Source of the DNA: an uncultured beta proteobacterium | GTDB taxonomy: Bacteria; Pseudomonadota; Gammaproteobacteria; Burkholderiales; Burkholderiaceae | Direction of reading: 5' to 3' | NCBI GenBank assembly: GCA_903826775.1 | Contig: CAIKFU010000097.1 | Location: 25,207 to 89,206 of the forward strand | Length of the DNA: 64,000 nucleotides | Shown: in pieces, positions 45,597 to 54,331 of the stretch | How the letters are laid out: every line of letters begins with the position of its first letter | Position numbering within the stretch: position 1 is the first letter of the stretch | Notes under the pieces: model-generated | Databases searched by the model: none | What the model was told of the DNA's origin: nothing | The model's input: only the letters and a program-made list of their open reading frames with translations | Position numbers and translations under genes: made by a program

Positions 45597-46517
45597 TTAT
45601 ACGCCGGGCATTGAGAAGTTGATTTTTTGCAATTCGTTTAGCAATTTATTTTGCTGGTCAATGGTTAATGGCATCAGTGGCGGACGCATTCTTAGCCAGC
45701 CGTCATTTTTGCTGTAGTGTGCGACTGCGGTTTTCATGCCCGCGATCATCTGATACTGGGCGAAAATGGAGCGCACCTGATCCAAGTCGGCTTGTCGCTG
45801 ATCGGCATCGGCAGCTTTCCAATTTGCCGCAAGACTGGCAATGGCTTTTGGGTTCACGTTTGCAGTAGCAGAAATGCATCCAATTCCACCTGCTCGAAGG
45901 GTAGACATTAAAAATACCTCACTGCCGGCATAGACACGAAAACCATGTGGGGCAAGCAACTTGATAACCGATTCCGTATATTCCCAATCGCCAGAACTGT
46001 CTTTCATTCCCACGATGGTTTTGGGATAGGTTTTTACCAAGTGCTCAAGCAAAGCAAGGCTTAAAGTGATTTTGGTGACGGGAGGAATGTTGTAAATATA
46101 AATCTGCAATCCACTATCCCCCACTTGCTGGATTACTTCGGAATAGTAAGCAAAAAGTCCGTCATCCGAAACGTCTTTGTAATAAAAAGGGGGAAGCATG
46201 AGTACGCCAGCGCATTTTCCTTTGACTGCCGCTCGCGTCATGGTGACCGCATCATCCACAGAACACGCGCCTGTGCCAGGCATCATGTGGGCCGGATTCA
46301 ATCCGCCTGCGAGTACCTCATCAAGTACGCGCAACTTTTGCGAGGCAGACATGGAGTTGGCTTCGGAGTTGGTGCCAAAGATTGCCTGACCAACGCCATT
46401 GGATTCTAGCCATTGGCATTGCTTTAATAATTGCTTGGCATCGGGTTCGCCGTTTACCAAAAATGGGGTTAGTACAGGAGATAGGACGGCGGGAAGTGTT
46501 GAAGGATGAGGGGTCAT
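45597..46517 (-). CDS. DapA/N-acetylneuraminate lyase-family aldolase or dehydratase
   Basis: TIM-barrel Schiff-base enzyme of 306 residues. Lys172 in IVGMKDSSGDW forms the imine and Tyr142 in IYNIPP is the proton relay, both family hallmarks. GTNSEANS replaces the usual GTTGE loop, so it is not a true dihydrodipicolinate synthase in all likelihood. Family members near TRAP and Ldh2 genes act on keto-deoxy sugar acids or 4-hydroxy-2-oxo acids. Operon with the TAXI gene is likely. Confidence 0.85.
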   Translation of the reverse strand: MTPHPSTLPAVLSPVLTPFLVNGEPDAKQLLKQCQWLESNGVGQAIFGTNSEANSMSASQKLRVLDEVLAGGLNPAHMMPGTGACSVDDAVTMTRAAVKGKCAGVLMLPPFYYKDVSDDGLFAYYSEVIQQVGDSGLQIYIYNIPPVTKITLSLALLEHLVKTYPKTIVGMKDSSGDWEYTESVIKLLAPHGFRVYAGSEVFLMSTLRAGGIGCISATANVNPKAIASLAANWKAADADQRQADLDQVRSIFAQYQMIAGMKTAVAHYSKNDGWLRMRPPLMPLTIDQQNKLLNELQKINFSMPGV

Positions 46518-46535
46518 AGGATCTCCAAAGATGGT

Positions 46536-47459
46536 TTAAATTGGCGTAAGTAGAGGTTGTTGATTAAAAAAAGCTTCTAAATTGTCAATACTTAAATTCG
46601 TCATCGCTTGGCGGGTTTCGATCGTCGCGCTGCCAATATGCGGGGTAAGCAAGACATTATCGAGGGTCAATAATACCGAAGCGGGGTTGGGCTCATTTTC
46701 GAACACATCAAGAGCGGCCCCGGCGATCAATTTTTGCTGCAGTGCAATGATTAGGGCGGCCTCGTCCACAACGCTTCCACGGGCAATATTGACCAGATAG
46801 CCCTTAGGACCGAGCGCCCGAAGGACTTCAGCGTTGATCATTTTTTCTGTTTCAGGGCTGGCAGGGCAGGCAAGCAACAGCACATCGACTTGCTCAGCCA
46901 GTTCTTTAACTGTTGATACAAATTGATAGGGAACATTTTTCTTGGAAGGGCCGGTATAGCTGATTTGAACCCCAAAAGGATGAAGCCGTTTTGCTAAATC
47001 TTGACCAATACGACCCATGCCCGCAATACCGATCTTTTTGCCAGATAGGTTTGTGGTGATTGGAAATACTCGCTTGGACCACTCTGCATTTCGGACGAAT
47101 TGATCGGCGTCGTGTATGCGGCGAAGCAGACTAAAAAGCATGCCGATTGCAAGCTCACACACTGCATCGTTTAGGACGCCAGGGGTATTGGTGGCCTTGA
47201 TACCCTGTTTTTTTAGGTAATCAATTGGAAGGTTGTCGTATCCAACGCCGCATGTGGCAATCAATTTGATGCTGGGGATCTGCTCAATCAGTTGGATCGG
47301 TACGGTGGTATTTGATCGCACCAGGATTGCTTCAAACTGTCCAGCAGGGGCAATCCCTTTTGGGTCGGGCAATCGCGCTGTTTGAATACGCCGATCAATT
47401 TCTGCCTGCATAATTTCAGGGAAAGAGCCAACCTGCAGCACCGAATTGACGGGGATCAT
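46536..47459 (-). CDS. D-isomer specific 2-hydroxyacid dehydrogenase
   Basis: 307-residue NAD(P)-dependent dehydrogenase. GIAGMGRIGQDLAKRL binds the cofactor; Arg in INIARGSVVDE-type segment (VNIARGSVVDEAAL), Glu in FENEPNPAS and His in LLTPHIGSAT are the catalytic set. Substrates could be glyoxylate, hydroxypyruvate or a 2-keto acid. Lies 18 bases upstream of the DapA-like gene on the same strand. A second family member is at 55402. Confidence 0.87.
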   Translation of the reverse strand: MIPVNSVLQVGSFPEIMQAEIDRRIQTARLPDPKGIAPAGQFEAILVRSNTTVPIQLIEQIPSIKLIATCGVGYDNLPIDYLKKQGIKATNTPGVLNDAVCELAIGMLFSLLRRIHDADQFVRNAEWSKRVFPITTNLSGKKIGIAGMGRIGQDLAKRLHPFGVQISYTGPSKKNVPYQFVSTVKELAEQVDVLLLACPASPETEKMINAEVLRALGPKGYLVNIARGSVVDEAALIIALQQKLIAGAALDVFENEPNPASVLLTLDNVLLTPHIGSATIETRQAMTNLSIDNLEAFFNQQPLLTPI

Positions 47460-47541
47460 GTCTCACTACCGTTTTTATTGAAATAATAGAAGCCATTGTA
47501 AGTGGATTTAATTGCGCATTACCCACAAAGGAGAATAAAAG

Positions 47542-48483
47542 ATGTTGTTTACGCCAGCTGAAACCAAAGTAGCGATTGTGGGTGGCGGCACGATGGGGGC
47601 CGATGTGGCTACCGTGTGTGCTCGAGGAGGGTGCGCAGTTCAGGTTGTTGAGGTGACTACTGAACGCCGCGCCCATTTGCCCGATTACTTTGTAAATAAT
47701 ATGACTGAGTTGGGTTACGAGCACCGCACCCACCTACTTTCTCTGGCGGGTTCTTTGGATGAGGTGGATTGGTCGGATGTCGATTTGGTGATTGAATGCA
47801 TACCTGAGAGGCTGGACATCAAGCAGGCCTTATTTGCAGAACTGGAAAAGCGGGCGAATGCTGAGGCTGTTTTAGCAAGCAACAGTTCAAGTTTTCCCAT
47901 CAGCGAAATTGCAAACGGTTTGCGTACTTCCGCGCGCATGATTGGCTTGCATTTTTTTATGCCCGCCCATCTGATTCCATGCGTTGAAGTTGTTTACGGG
48001 GAAAAAACCTCCAGCATGGTTGCAGACAGCTTATCTCGGTTGATGACTTCATGCGGCATGGTGCCCGTAATAGTCAAAAAAGATTTGCCTGGCTTTCTTG
48101 CTAACCGTTTGCAACACGCTTTATCGCGCGAGGCATTTGCCATGGTGGATGCCGGTATTGCCTCGTTGGAGGATATTGATAAAGCCGTACGCTTTGGTTT
48201 TGGATTTCGTTATTTAGCTGCAGGCCCTGTAATGCAAAGGGATCATGCAGGTCTTGAAATTCATGCGGCTGCAGGGGCGAGTATTTATCCTTCGCTGAAT
48301 AACTCTCCCAACATCGCGAAATGCTTGAGTGATCGTGTCAAGAGCGGCAAGTTGGGTATGAAAACCGGAGAAGGTTTTTTTCAATGGACCCCGGAGACCA
48401 TTAAGGCAGAGCGAACCCGATATGACGATTTATTGCGTGCTGGCTTAAAAATCATTCAAAAGGATTTGCCCGAGATAAAATAA
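47542..48483 (+). CDS. 3-hydroxyacyl-CoA dehydrogenase-family protein (paralog)
   Basis: 313 residues, with VAIVGGGTMGADVATVCARGG, LVIECIPERLDIKQALF, SNSSSFPISEIANGL, HFFMPAHLIPCVE and PGFLANRLQHALSREAF. Very similar in pattern to the gene at 38224 (same FPIS, PAH and PGFLANR segments), so a duplication. Strong AAGGAG site. Divergent from the 2-hydroxyacid dehydrogenase gene across 82 bases. Confidence 0.85.
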   Translation: MLFTPAETKVAIVGGGTMGADVATVCARGGCAVQVVEVTTERRAHLPDYFVNNMTELGYEHRTHLLSLAGSLDEVDWSDVDLVIECIPERLDIKQALFAELEKRANAEAVLASNSSSFPISEIANGLRTSARMIGLHFFMPAHLIPCVEVVYGEKTSSMVADSLSRLMTSCGMVPVIVKKDLPGFLANRLQHALSREAFAMVDAGIASLEDIDKAVRFGFGFRYLAAGPVMQRDHAGLEIHAAAGASIYPSLNNSPNIAKCLSDRVKSGKLGMKTGEGFFQWTPETIKAERTRYDDLLRAGLKIIQKDLPEIK

Positions 48484-48504
48484 TTCCCTTTTTGGGGCGC
48501 GGCG

Positions 48505-49710
48505 TTACGACAAGTCCTTTAGGTGTAACTTGCGTAAATGCGGCGCTAATTTATAGGTAACCAACACTACTGCGACGGTAGCGGCCCCACCAAAAATGAT
48601 TGAAGGCACCAACCCGATCATGCTCGCTGCAATTCCCGACTCTAGCGCACCAAGCTCATTTGACGAGCCAATGAATATGCCGTTGATCGAGCTAATTCTT
48701 CCGCGCATGTGATCTGGTGTAGTGAGCTGCATGATGCTGCCGCGGATGACTACTGAAACCGAGTCGCAGCAGCCAGAAAGGAATAGGAAAAATCCGCATA
48801 TCCAGAGATGACTTGAAAGCCCAAATCCAATAATGGATACACCAAAGCCGGCAACTGCCATGAAAAGGTATCGACCCGAGTTATGAAATATCGGACGCCT
48901 TGCCAAAAGAATGCCGGTAATAACTGCTCCAACTGCCGGAGAGGCACGCAGTATTCCTAGCGTCTCAGGTCCTGCATGCAACACCTCTTTTACAAAAGCG
49001 GGCAAGATCGAAACGGCACCACCAAAAAGGACGGCAAACATATCCAATGCCATGATGCCGAGTATCAATTCATGGCGTTTCACGTAATGAAGGCCTTCCA
49101 AAAAACTGTTCAAGAAGTTTTTCGTTGAGTTTTTGATGTGGTCGTTATTGGTCTGAATAATTGTGACGCCGTACAGGCCCAGCATTCCGCAGAATGCTGC
49201 CAGAGCATAAGCCCATTCCAATCCGGCAAATCCGATAACCAGACCACCTAATCCAGGGCCAGCGACAACGCATATCTGAAATGCCGAAGATGCCAGAGCT
49301 GTATAGCGGGTCATGTCCTCGCGCGGTATCATTTGCCCAAATAGGGCCTGATAGGAAGGTCGGAGCAGAGCCCTTCCGATACCTATAAAAGCAACTCCGG
49401 TATAGATGAGCGGAACCGGTGGGTTTAACCAACCGAGTGCGATTGCAGTTAGAAAAAGCGCAACACCAATGTGAATAGTGCTTGCAAGCGCGGCGATGGC
49501 GCGTCGGGAATAATGGTCAACCGCATGCCCTGAATACAAGGCAAGCAGGAAGTATGGAATGAGCTCTGCTAAGCCGATGAGCCCCAGTGAAACGACGTTT
49601 TGGGTAATGCCATAAAGATGCCAACCAACAGCCACCATCATGATTTGGTAGCTTAGTGTTGTACCAACACGGTAGAGTAAAAGGGTTTTAAATGCTTTAT
49701 TGGCGATCAT
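48505..49710 (-). CDS. MFS transporter (EntS/MFS_3 type)
   Basis: 401-residue membrane protein with about twelve helices. LYSGHAVDHYSRRAIAALAS in the first cytoplasmic loop matches the MFS signature, and the later MRGRISSINGIFIGSSNELGA is typical of the MFS_3/enterobactin exporter subgroup. No siderophore genes are nearby, so substrate is unknown. Convergent with the paralogous dehydrogenase gene. Confidence 0.86.
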   Translation of the reverse strand: MIANKAFKTLLLYRVGTTLSYQIMMVAVGWHLYGITQNVVSLGLIGLAELIPYFLLALYSGHAVDHYSRRAIAALASTIHIGVALFLTAIALGWLNPPVPLIYTGVAFIGIGRALLRPSYQALFGQMIPREDMTRYTALASSAFQICVVAGPGLGGLVIGFAGLEWAYALAAFCGMLGLYGVTIIQTNNDHIKNSTKNFLNSFLEGLHYVKRHELILGIMALDMFAVLFGGAVSILPAFVKEVLHAGPETLGILRASPAVGAVITGILLARRPIFHNSGRYLFMAVAGFGVSIIGFGLSSHLWICGFFLFLSGCCDSVSVVIRGSIMQLTTPDHMRGRISSINGIFIGSSNELGALESGIAASMIGLVPSIIFGGAATVAVVLVTYKLAPHLRKLHLKDLS

Positions 49711-49749
49711 GAATTTACGATAGTGTAAGGGAGAACCTGGTTTATTCTT

Positions 49750-50436
49750 ATGCCTATGAAGAAAAATATACTTATCTGGGACCTACCCCTGCGCGTATTT
49801 CACTGGCTGTTGGTTCTTTGTGTTTTAGGCGCGGTATTTTGCGTAGAGGTGCTTGATGACGCGATGCAATGGCATGGCTATTTTGGTTATTGCATTTTGG
49901 TTTTGGTGTCCTTTCGTATTGTCTGGGGTTTTATTGGTCCCGTTCATGCCCGCTTTACCAGTTTTGTACCAACACCAAATCGCCTGAAGAAATACTTGCA
50001 AGGCAAAACGGCAGGCGGTTTAGGGCATAACCCCTTGGGTGCGTTGTCCGTAATCGGTCTTCTGGTTGTTCTTGCCGTGCAAGCCGGTACAGGGTTATTT
50101 GCCGACGATGAAATCGCGTTTCAGGGGCCGTTGTCAAAGTACGTACCCAATTTTGTAGTGGAACTAATGTCCAAGGCTCATGAAATCAATCACACATTCA
50201 TTTATTGCCTAATCGCCTTGCACCTTGCGGCAATTTTCTTTTATCAAAAAGTGAAGGGTGAAGATTTGATTCGCCCGATGATTTTTGGTGAAAAACATTT
50301 GGATGTCGATGAGCATACCCAGGATTTGCCAAACCATTTGCGTGAGGCCGCAAAAGATGGCTGGGGACATCGCCTGCTGGCATTGCTGCTGATCGCGGGA
50401 ATTGCCACCCTCTTTATTTATGGAGTGGTTCGCTAA
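49750..50436 (+). CDS. Cytochrome b561-type membrane protein
   Basis: 228 residues with four to five helices and His residues placed as in Ni/Fe-hydrogenase-type cytochrome b561: WDLPLRVFHWLLV (helix 1), QWHGYFGY (helix 2), KAHEINHTFIY and ALHLAAIFFY. The C terminus has an extra helix after a charged loop. It faces a cytochrome c' gene across a hairpin, convergent. In Burkholderiales such b-type proteins are often paired with small c-type cytochromes for electron transfer from quinol. Confidence 0.86.
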   Translation: MPMKKNILIWDLPLRVFHWLLVLCVLGAVFCVEVLDDAMQWHGYFGYCILVLVSFRIVWGFIGPVHARFTSFVPTPNRLKKYLQGKTAGGLGHNPLGALSVIGLLVVLAVQAGTGLFADDEIAFQGPLSKYVPNFVVELMSKAHEINHTFIYCLIALHLAAIFFYQKVKGEDLIRPMIFGEKHLDVDEHTQDLPNHLREAAKDGWGHRLLALLLIAGIATLFIYGVVR

Positions 50437-50447
50437 ATCCAATCAAG

Positions 50448-50486
50448 GTTAAGCATTGTTGATTGCGGTAACAAACAATGCTTAAC
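50448..50486. terminator. Hairpin between convergent cytochrome b561 and cytochrome c' genes
   Basis: 13-bp perfect stem GTTAAGCATTGTT / AACAATGCTTAAC with a 13-base loop. No T run follows on either strand, so a terminator is likely by position but of uncertain strength. Confidence 0.45.
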
Positions 50487-50511
50487 AAGGTTCAGTGCTT
50501 CTTAAGTCGGA

Positions 50512-50970
50512 TTACTTTTTCCTGAAGTCGTCGTGGCAGGCTTTGCAAGCCTGACCGACAGCGCCAAAAGCTTTTTTAACGTTATCCAGATTGCCAGATT
50601 GGGCAGCCGAATTAAGGTCAGCGGTGGCCACTTGCAATTTGTCGGCAGCGGATTTGAATTTGGCGTTATCCGACCAAATTTCCGGTAGGGCTTTGCCCCC
50701 TTCGGTACCTGGACCAAAGGCTTGCCAAGGAAGGGTTGAAAGCGTTGCAACGAGGGCTGCATTTTTTGCAACGTCATCCTTGTTGTAAGGTGCTTCACCC
50801 TTTACAACTGCACCAATGCGACCAAAGTGGTTTGCCATGACGGTTAAGGCGCTTTGGCGATACTTGATGGCATCTTCAGGTTTTTGAAATTGGGCCAATG
50901 CGGCACCAGTTGCGGTAACGAGTAATACTGGTAAGGCAATTTTTATGCCGAGTTGACGAAAATTCATCAA
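50512..50970 (-). CDS. Cytochrome c' (class II)
   Basis: Soluble periplasmic protein of 152 residues. Signal peptide ends near ALAQF, a four-helix-bundle pattern follows and the heme site CKACHDDFRKK is at the extreme C terminus, the class II arrangement. The RQSALTVMANHFGRIGAVVKG N-terminal helix supports it. Family role: NO binding or electron transfer. Beside the b561 gene. Confidence 0.95.
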   Translation of the reverse strand: MMNFRQLGIKIALPVLLVTATGAALAQFQKPEDAIKYRQSALTVMANHFGRIGAVVKGEAPYNKDDVAKNAALVATLSTLPWQAFGPGTEGGKALPEIWSDNAKFKSAADKLQVATADLNSAAQSGNLDNVKKAFGAVGQACKACHDDFRKK

Positions 50971-51036
50971 AATTCTCCTGATTGTTGTTGTTAAATAAAC
51001 TGCGTTGAAAGCATATCGGAGAAAGTTAAACCTTGT

Positions 51037-51714
51037 TTAGAGTAGGTGTATTCCAAAAATTATTTGGATGGGGATGGTCAGCAGATTGATTATCCAAAGG
51101 AAAAAGTCGCCTAAAGGTCGCATCCATAAATTGCCGATTATTCCGGCATAGGCCAGAGCCAAAACGATAAAAAACCCATATGGTTCGATTTTTCCTAGGG
51201 CGATGGATTGGCGATACGGTAGTAGTCCCGCAAGAACCCTACCGCCGTCAAGAGGGGGTAGGGGGAATAGATTGAAAACCAATAAACCCACATTCCACTG
51301 AATGCCGGCTACGGCCATTGCGGTGAGGAATTTTTCGTCAATGCCAAATCCTAGGAGCAGGGTCAATAGAATTGCCCAGAGTAGGCCTTGCGCGAAATTG
51401 GCCCCTGGTCCGGCTAATGCCACCCATATCATGTCGATTTTCGGTTTTTTCAATCGATCAAAACGGACCGGAACGGGTTTTGCATAACCAATCAAAAAAG
51501 GCGATCCAAGCAAAATCAGCATGAGTGGTATCAGAATTGTGCCCACTGGATCAATGTGTTTCATGGGGTTTAGGGTAACGCGCCCTAGAACATAGGCGGT
51601 ATTGTCGCCAAGCAGTCGTGCCGCATAACCATGGGCAGCCTCGTGGATGGTGATGGCGAATATCAACGGAATCGCCTGAATTGCTACAGCTTGGATAGAA
51701 TAGTCAGTAATCAT
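51037..51714 (-). CDS. Site-2 protease-like M50 metallopeptidase
   Basis: Membrane zinc protease of 225 residues from the ATG at 51714 (the frame is open to 51798). HEAAHGYAARLLGD gives the HExxH site in the second helix, and NLFPLPPLDGGRV gives the third ligand Asp. VRFDRLKKPKIDMIWVALAGPGAN is typical of short bacterial S2P members found in Burkholderiales and Helicobacter. Substrate unknown; no PDZ domain. Confidence 0.88.
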   Translation of the reverse strand: MITDYSIQAVAIQAIPLIFAITIHEAAHGYAARLLGDNTAYVLGRVTLNPMKHIDPVGTILIPLMLILLGSPFLIGYAKPVPVRFDRLKKPKIDMIWVALAGPGANFAQGLLWAILLTLLLGFGIDEKFLTAMAVAGIQWNVGLLVFNLFPLPPLDGGRVLAGLLPYRQSIALGKIEPYGFFIVLALAYAGIIGNLWMRPLGDFFLWIINLLTIPIQIIFGIHLL

Positions 51715-51742
51715 GCCAATATGATATCCATAGGAGTGAATT

Positions 51743-51910
51743 GTGACTGATGATAAGAAACCCGTAGCAAAGACCCCGGCACGCGCAGTGGTTGCCAAGC
51801 CGCCTGCCAGACCTCCGGCTGGAAAAGGCCCCCAAGGTGGCAGCGGACGCCCTCAAACCGGTTTTGGTGGGGGCAAGGGCATGATGCGCAAGGCGGGGCG
51901 AGGACGATAG
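51743..51910 (+). CDS. Small basic Pro/Gly-rich protein
   Basis: 55 residues starting GTG at 51743 with AGGAG at 51732-51736, a well placed ribosome site. Starts VTDDKKPVAKTPARAVVAKPP, then a run rich in Pro, Gly and Arg (RPPAGKG, GFGGGKG) and a basic end KAGRGR. Strongly positive, likely disordered; no domain recognised. Divergent from the M50 gene and 44 bases before the next small gene. Confidence 0.55.
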   Translation: MTDDKKPVAKTPARAVVAKPPARPPAGKGPQGGSGRPQTGFGGGKGMMRKAGRGR

Positions 51911-51954
51911 TGGATAATTCCATATTTGATTGATATGCATAAAGAGGAATTAAC

Positions 51955-52092
51955 ATGAACGAATGGCACAACGAGCCCAAAGAAGAAATTAACAAGAAAA
52001 TCCTTACATTGATTGTGATGCTCGCTGTGGCTACTAGCATGGCAATCCTGTTTGCTTTGGTTGCAGCTCATACAGGCTACGTTTTCAGATAA
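51955..52092 (+). CDS. Small single-helix membrane protein
   Basis: 45 residues, ATG at 51955 preceded by GAGG. A charged N terminus (EWHNEPKEEINKK) is followed by one hydrophobic helix (about 16-38) and ends TGYVFR. Unknown function; size and layout fit the many short membrane proteins of bacteria. The DODA-type gene begins 18 bases after its stop. Confidence 0.55.
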   Translation: MNEWHNEPKEEINKKILTLIVMLAVATSMAILFALVAAHTGYVFR

Positions 52093-52110
52093 ATCGATTT
52101 AAATCACCTA

Positions 52111-52890
52111 ATGACTCGTTATCGCCAGCCCGCAATTTTTGCCGGTCATGGCAGCCCTATGTATGCCTTAGAGCCGAACCGCTATACGGAGGCTTGGGGA
52201 AAGTTGGGTTGCAGTTTAAAGCGCCCCGATTCAATTTTGGCTATTTCAGCCCATTGGGTTACTCGTGGGGTTTGGGTAACCGCTATGCCAATGCCCAAGA
52301 CAATTCACGATTTTGGCGGTTTCCCCCAAGCGCTATTTGAGGTTCAATATCCAGCCCCCGGGAGTCCGGCGTTAGCGCAACGTGTTAAGGAGTTGCTGAA
52401 TGTTCCTGTTGTGCTTGAGGAGAATGAATGGGGTCTTGATCATGGCACTTGGTCGGTACTCAAGTACATGTACCCCGATGCGGATGTGCCGGTTGTGCAA
52501 TTAAGTCTGGATGGCTCCCTTAGCGCGCAATCCCACTATGAGCTGGCGCAACAACTGCGCCCTTTACGAGATGAGAATGTGTTGATCGTTTCGAGTGGAA
52601 ATATCGTGCACAACTTGCGTACCATTCGTTGGCAAGATGATGCCGACCCTTATCCTTGGGCCACCGAATTTAACGATTTGTTTGTTTCCGAAATGCTTTC
52701 CGGTAGACATGAAGCCTTGATTCATTGGGAATCTCAAGGAAATTCTGCCCACTTATCGATTCCGACCCCCGAACATTATTGGCCTGCTTTGTATTCTCTA
52801 GGACTTCAGCTTCCTGATGAACAGGTTGCGGTAGTTATTAATGGAGTTGAAATGGGCTCCATCAGCATGTTAAATTTTTCCGTTCAATAG
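52111..52890 (+). CDS. DODA-type extradiol dioxygenase (class III)
   Basis: 259-residue ring-cleaving dioxygenase of the LigB/YgiD group. Metal ligands: His in FAGHGSPMYA, His in ISAHWVTRG, and the DHGTWSVLKYMYPDADVPV segment, with SSGNIVHNLR further on. Similar enzymes cleave catechol-like or DOPA-like compounds. No aromatic pathway nearby. Confidence 0.88.
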   Translation: MTRYRQPAIFAGHGSPMYALEPNRYTEAWGKLGCSLKRPDSILAISAHWVTRGVWVTAMPMPKTIHDFGGFPQALFEVQYPAPGSPALAQRVKELLNVPVVLEENEWGLDHGTWSVLKYMYPDADVPVVQLSLDGSLSAQSHYELAQQLRPLRDENVLIVSSGNIVHNLRTIRWQDDADPYPWATEFNDLFVSEMLSGRHEALIHWESQGNSAHLSIPTPEHYWPALYSLGLQLPDEQVAVVINGVEMGSISMLNFSVQ

Positions 52891-52901
52891 ACGCTGATCA
52901 T

Positions 52902-53279
52902 ATGTGGCTTTCTGTGCTCGCAATTTTTTTTGGCGCCGGTTTTGGAGCCCTATTAAGGGCGGGTTTTAATGTAGCAGCCAGCAATCTGGATAGCACCGTT
53001 CCAATGGGGACTCTCGGCGCAAATTTGCTAGGCGGTTACTTGGTTGGATTTGCGGTAGCCTATTTTGCGAACAATCCGGAAATTTCCCCCGAATGGCGAC
53101 TCTTGGTGATTACTGGCTTCTTGGGGGGATTGACAACCTTCTCCAGCTTTTCAGCTGAGGTAGTGAATTTTATGCAACGCGGAGAGTTCGGTTGGGCTTT
53201 GGGTACAGCACTAGTTCACCTCATCGGATCGTTAGTGCTGACTTTTTTAGGCATACTCAGTTATCAAGCGTTAAAGTAA
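52902..53279 (+). CDS. crcB: Fluoride channel CrcB/Fluc
   Basis: 125-residue four-helix protein that exports fluoride as a dual-topology dimer. GAGFGALLRAGFN and the core GTLGANLLGGYLVG, followed by GFLGGLTTFSSFSAEVV, are the family signatures (NxxG and TTFS). Twelve bases after the dioxygenase gene. No fluoride riboswitch recognised upstream. Confidence 0.95.
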   Translation: MWLSVLAIFFGAGFGALLRAGFNVAASNLDSTVPMGTLGANLLGGYLVGFAVAYFANNPEISPEWRLLVITGFLGGLTTFSSFSAEVVNFMQRGEFGWALGTALVHLIGSLVLTFLGILSYQALK

Positions 53280-53294
53280 TGATTGCTTGCAGAT

Positions 53295-54278
53295 TCACTC
53301 CGGTTTGATGTTGGCGATCTTGACTACGGCACTCCACTTGGCTGCTTCGGATTTAATCAAGGCAGCAAAATCCGCAGGTGCTCCACCGCCAATTTCATTT
53401 CCCTGAGAGAGCATGAGTTCCCGAAGTTGAGGGTCCTTGAGGGCTTCATTGGCTGCAGCATTCAGTTTGTCGATGATGGCCTTAGGTGTTCCCTTAGGCG
53501 CAATCAGTCCTTGCCAATTCAATACTTCCACCTTGGGATACCCCGCTTCCGCAAAGGTAGGCAAGTTTGGCAATAAGGGCGAACGCTTTTTGCTGGTGAT
53601 GGCAATGGCCCGCAATTTGTCAGCCTTGATGCTTGGCATGGCAGAGTACATTTGATCAAACATCATGGTGACGTTTCCAGCCATGAGATCCGTGAGGCCG
53701 GCTGAACCGCTTTTATAGGGCACATGAATCATGTCGATGCCTGCGCTTTGCTTAAACAGTTCTGCAGACAGTTGATGGCTGCCACCAATTCCACCGGATG
53801 AAAAAGTGAGTTCACCAGGTTTTGCTTTGGCTGCCGCGACGATGTCTTGAACGGTTTTGTATGGCGAGCTTGGATTGACCATCAAGATCAAGGGGCCTTT
53901 TTCGATTAGGACGATTGGCGTGAGGTCGGTTTCTGGGTTGTAGCGCAAGTTTCCAAAGAGGGTTTTGTTCACTGCCATTGGGGCAAAATTTCCCATGCCG
54001 ATTGTGTAGCCATCGGGAGCGGCGCGAGCGATATATTCAGTCCCTATATTGCCGCCAGCGCCTGGCTTGTTATCAACAATAATGGGTTGTTGCAAGACCA
54101 CACTCATTTTTTGCGCAATCTGCCTGCTGCGTGAGTCGGCGCCTCCGCCAGCTCCGTAGGGAACGATAAAGTTAATGGGCTTGTTGGGATAGTTTGATTG
54201 CGCCCACGAAGTATTCACTGCGAATAAGGTTGAAATGATTGCCAGAAGAAGGAGGGTGATTGGTCGAAAGGCGGGCAT
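53295..54278 (-). CDS. Bug-family periplasmic substrate-binding protein
   Basis: 327 residues, signal peptide ending near SWAQS, with YPNKPINFIVPYGAGGGADSR, VDNKPGAGGNIGTEYIARAAPDGYTIG and VPYKSGSAGLTDLMAGNVTMMFDQM. Adjacent to the chromate-transporter genes but not obviously linked. Ligand unknown. Confidence 0.9.
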   Translation of the reverse strand: MPAFRPITLLLLAIISTLFAVNTSWAQSNYPNKPINFIVPYGAGGGADSRSRQIAQKMSVVLQQPIIVDNKPGAGGNIGTEYIARAAPDGYTIGMGNFAPMAVNKTLFGNLRYNPETDLTPIVLIEKGPLILMVNPSSPYKTVQDIVAAAKAKPGELTFSSGGIGGSHQLSAELFKQSAGIDMIHVPYKSGSAGLTDLMAGNVTMMFDQMYSAMPSIKADKLRAIAITSKKRSPLLPNLPTFAEAGYPKVEVLNWQGLIAPKGTPKAIIDKLNAAANEALKDPQLRELMLSQGNEIGGGAPADFAALIKSEAAKWSAVVKIANIKPE

Positions 54279-54331
54279 TGATTTTCCAGTTATGTATCCA
54301 AATGCAGTTGTAAAAGGGATTTAAGAAATCG

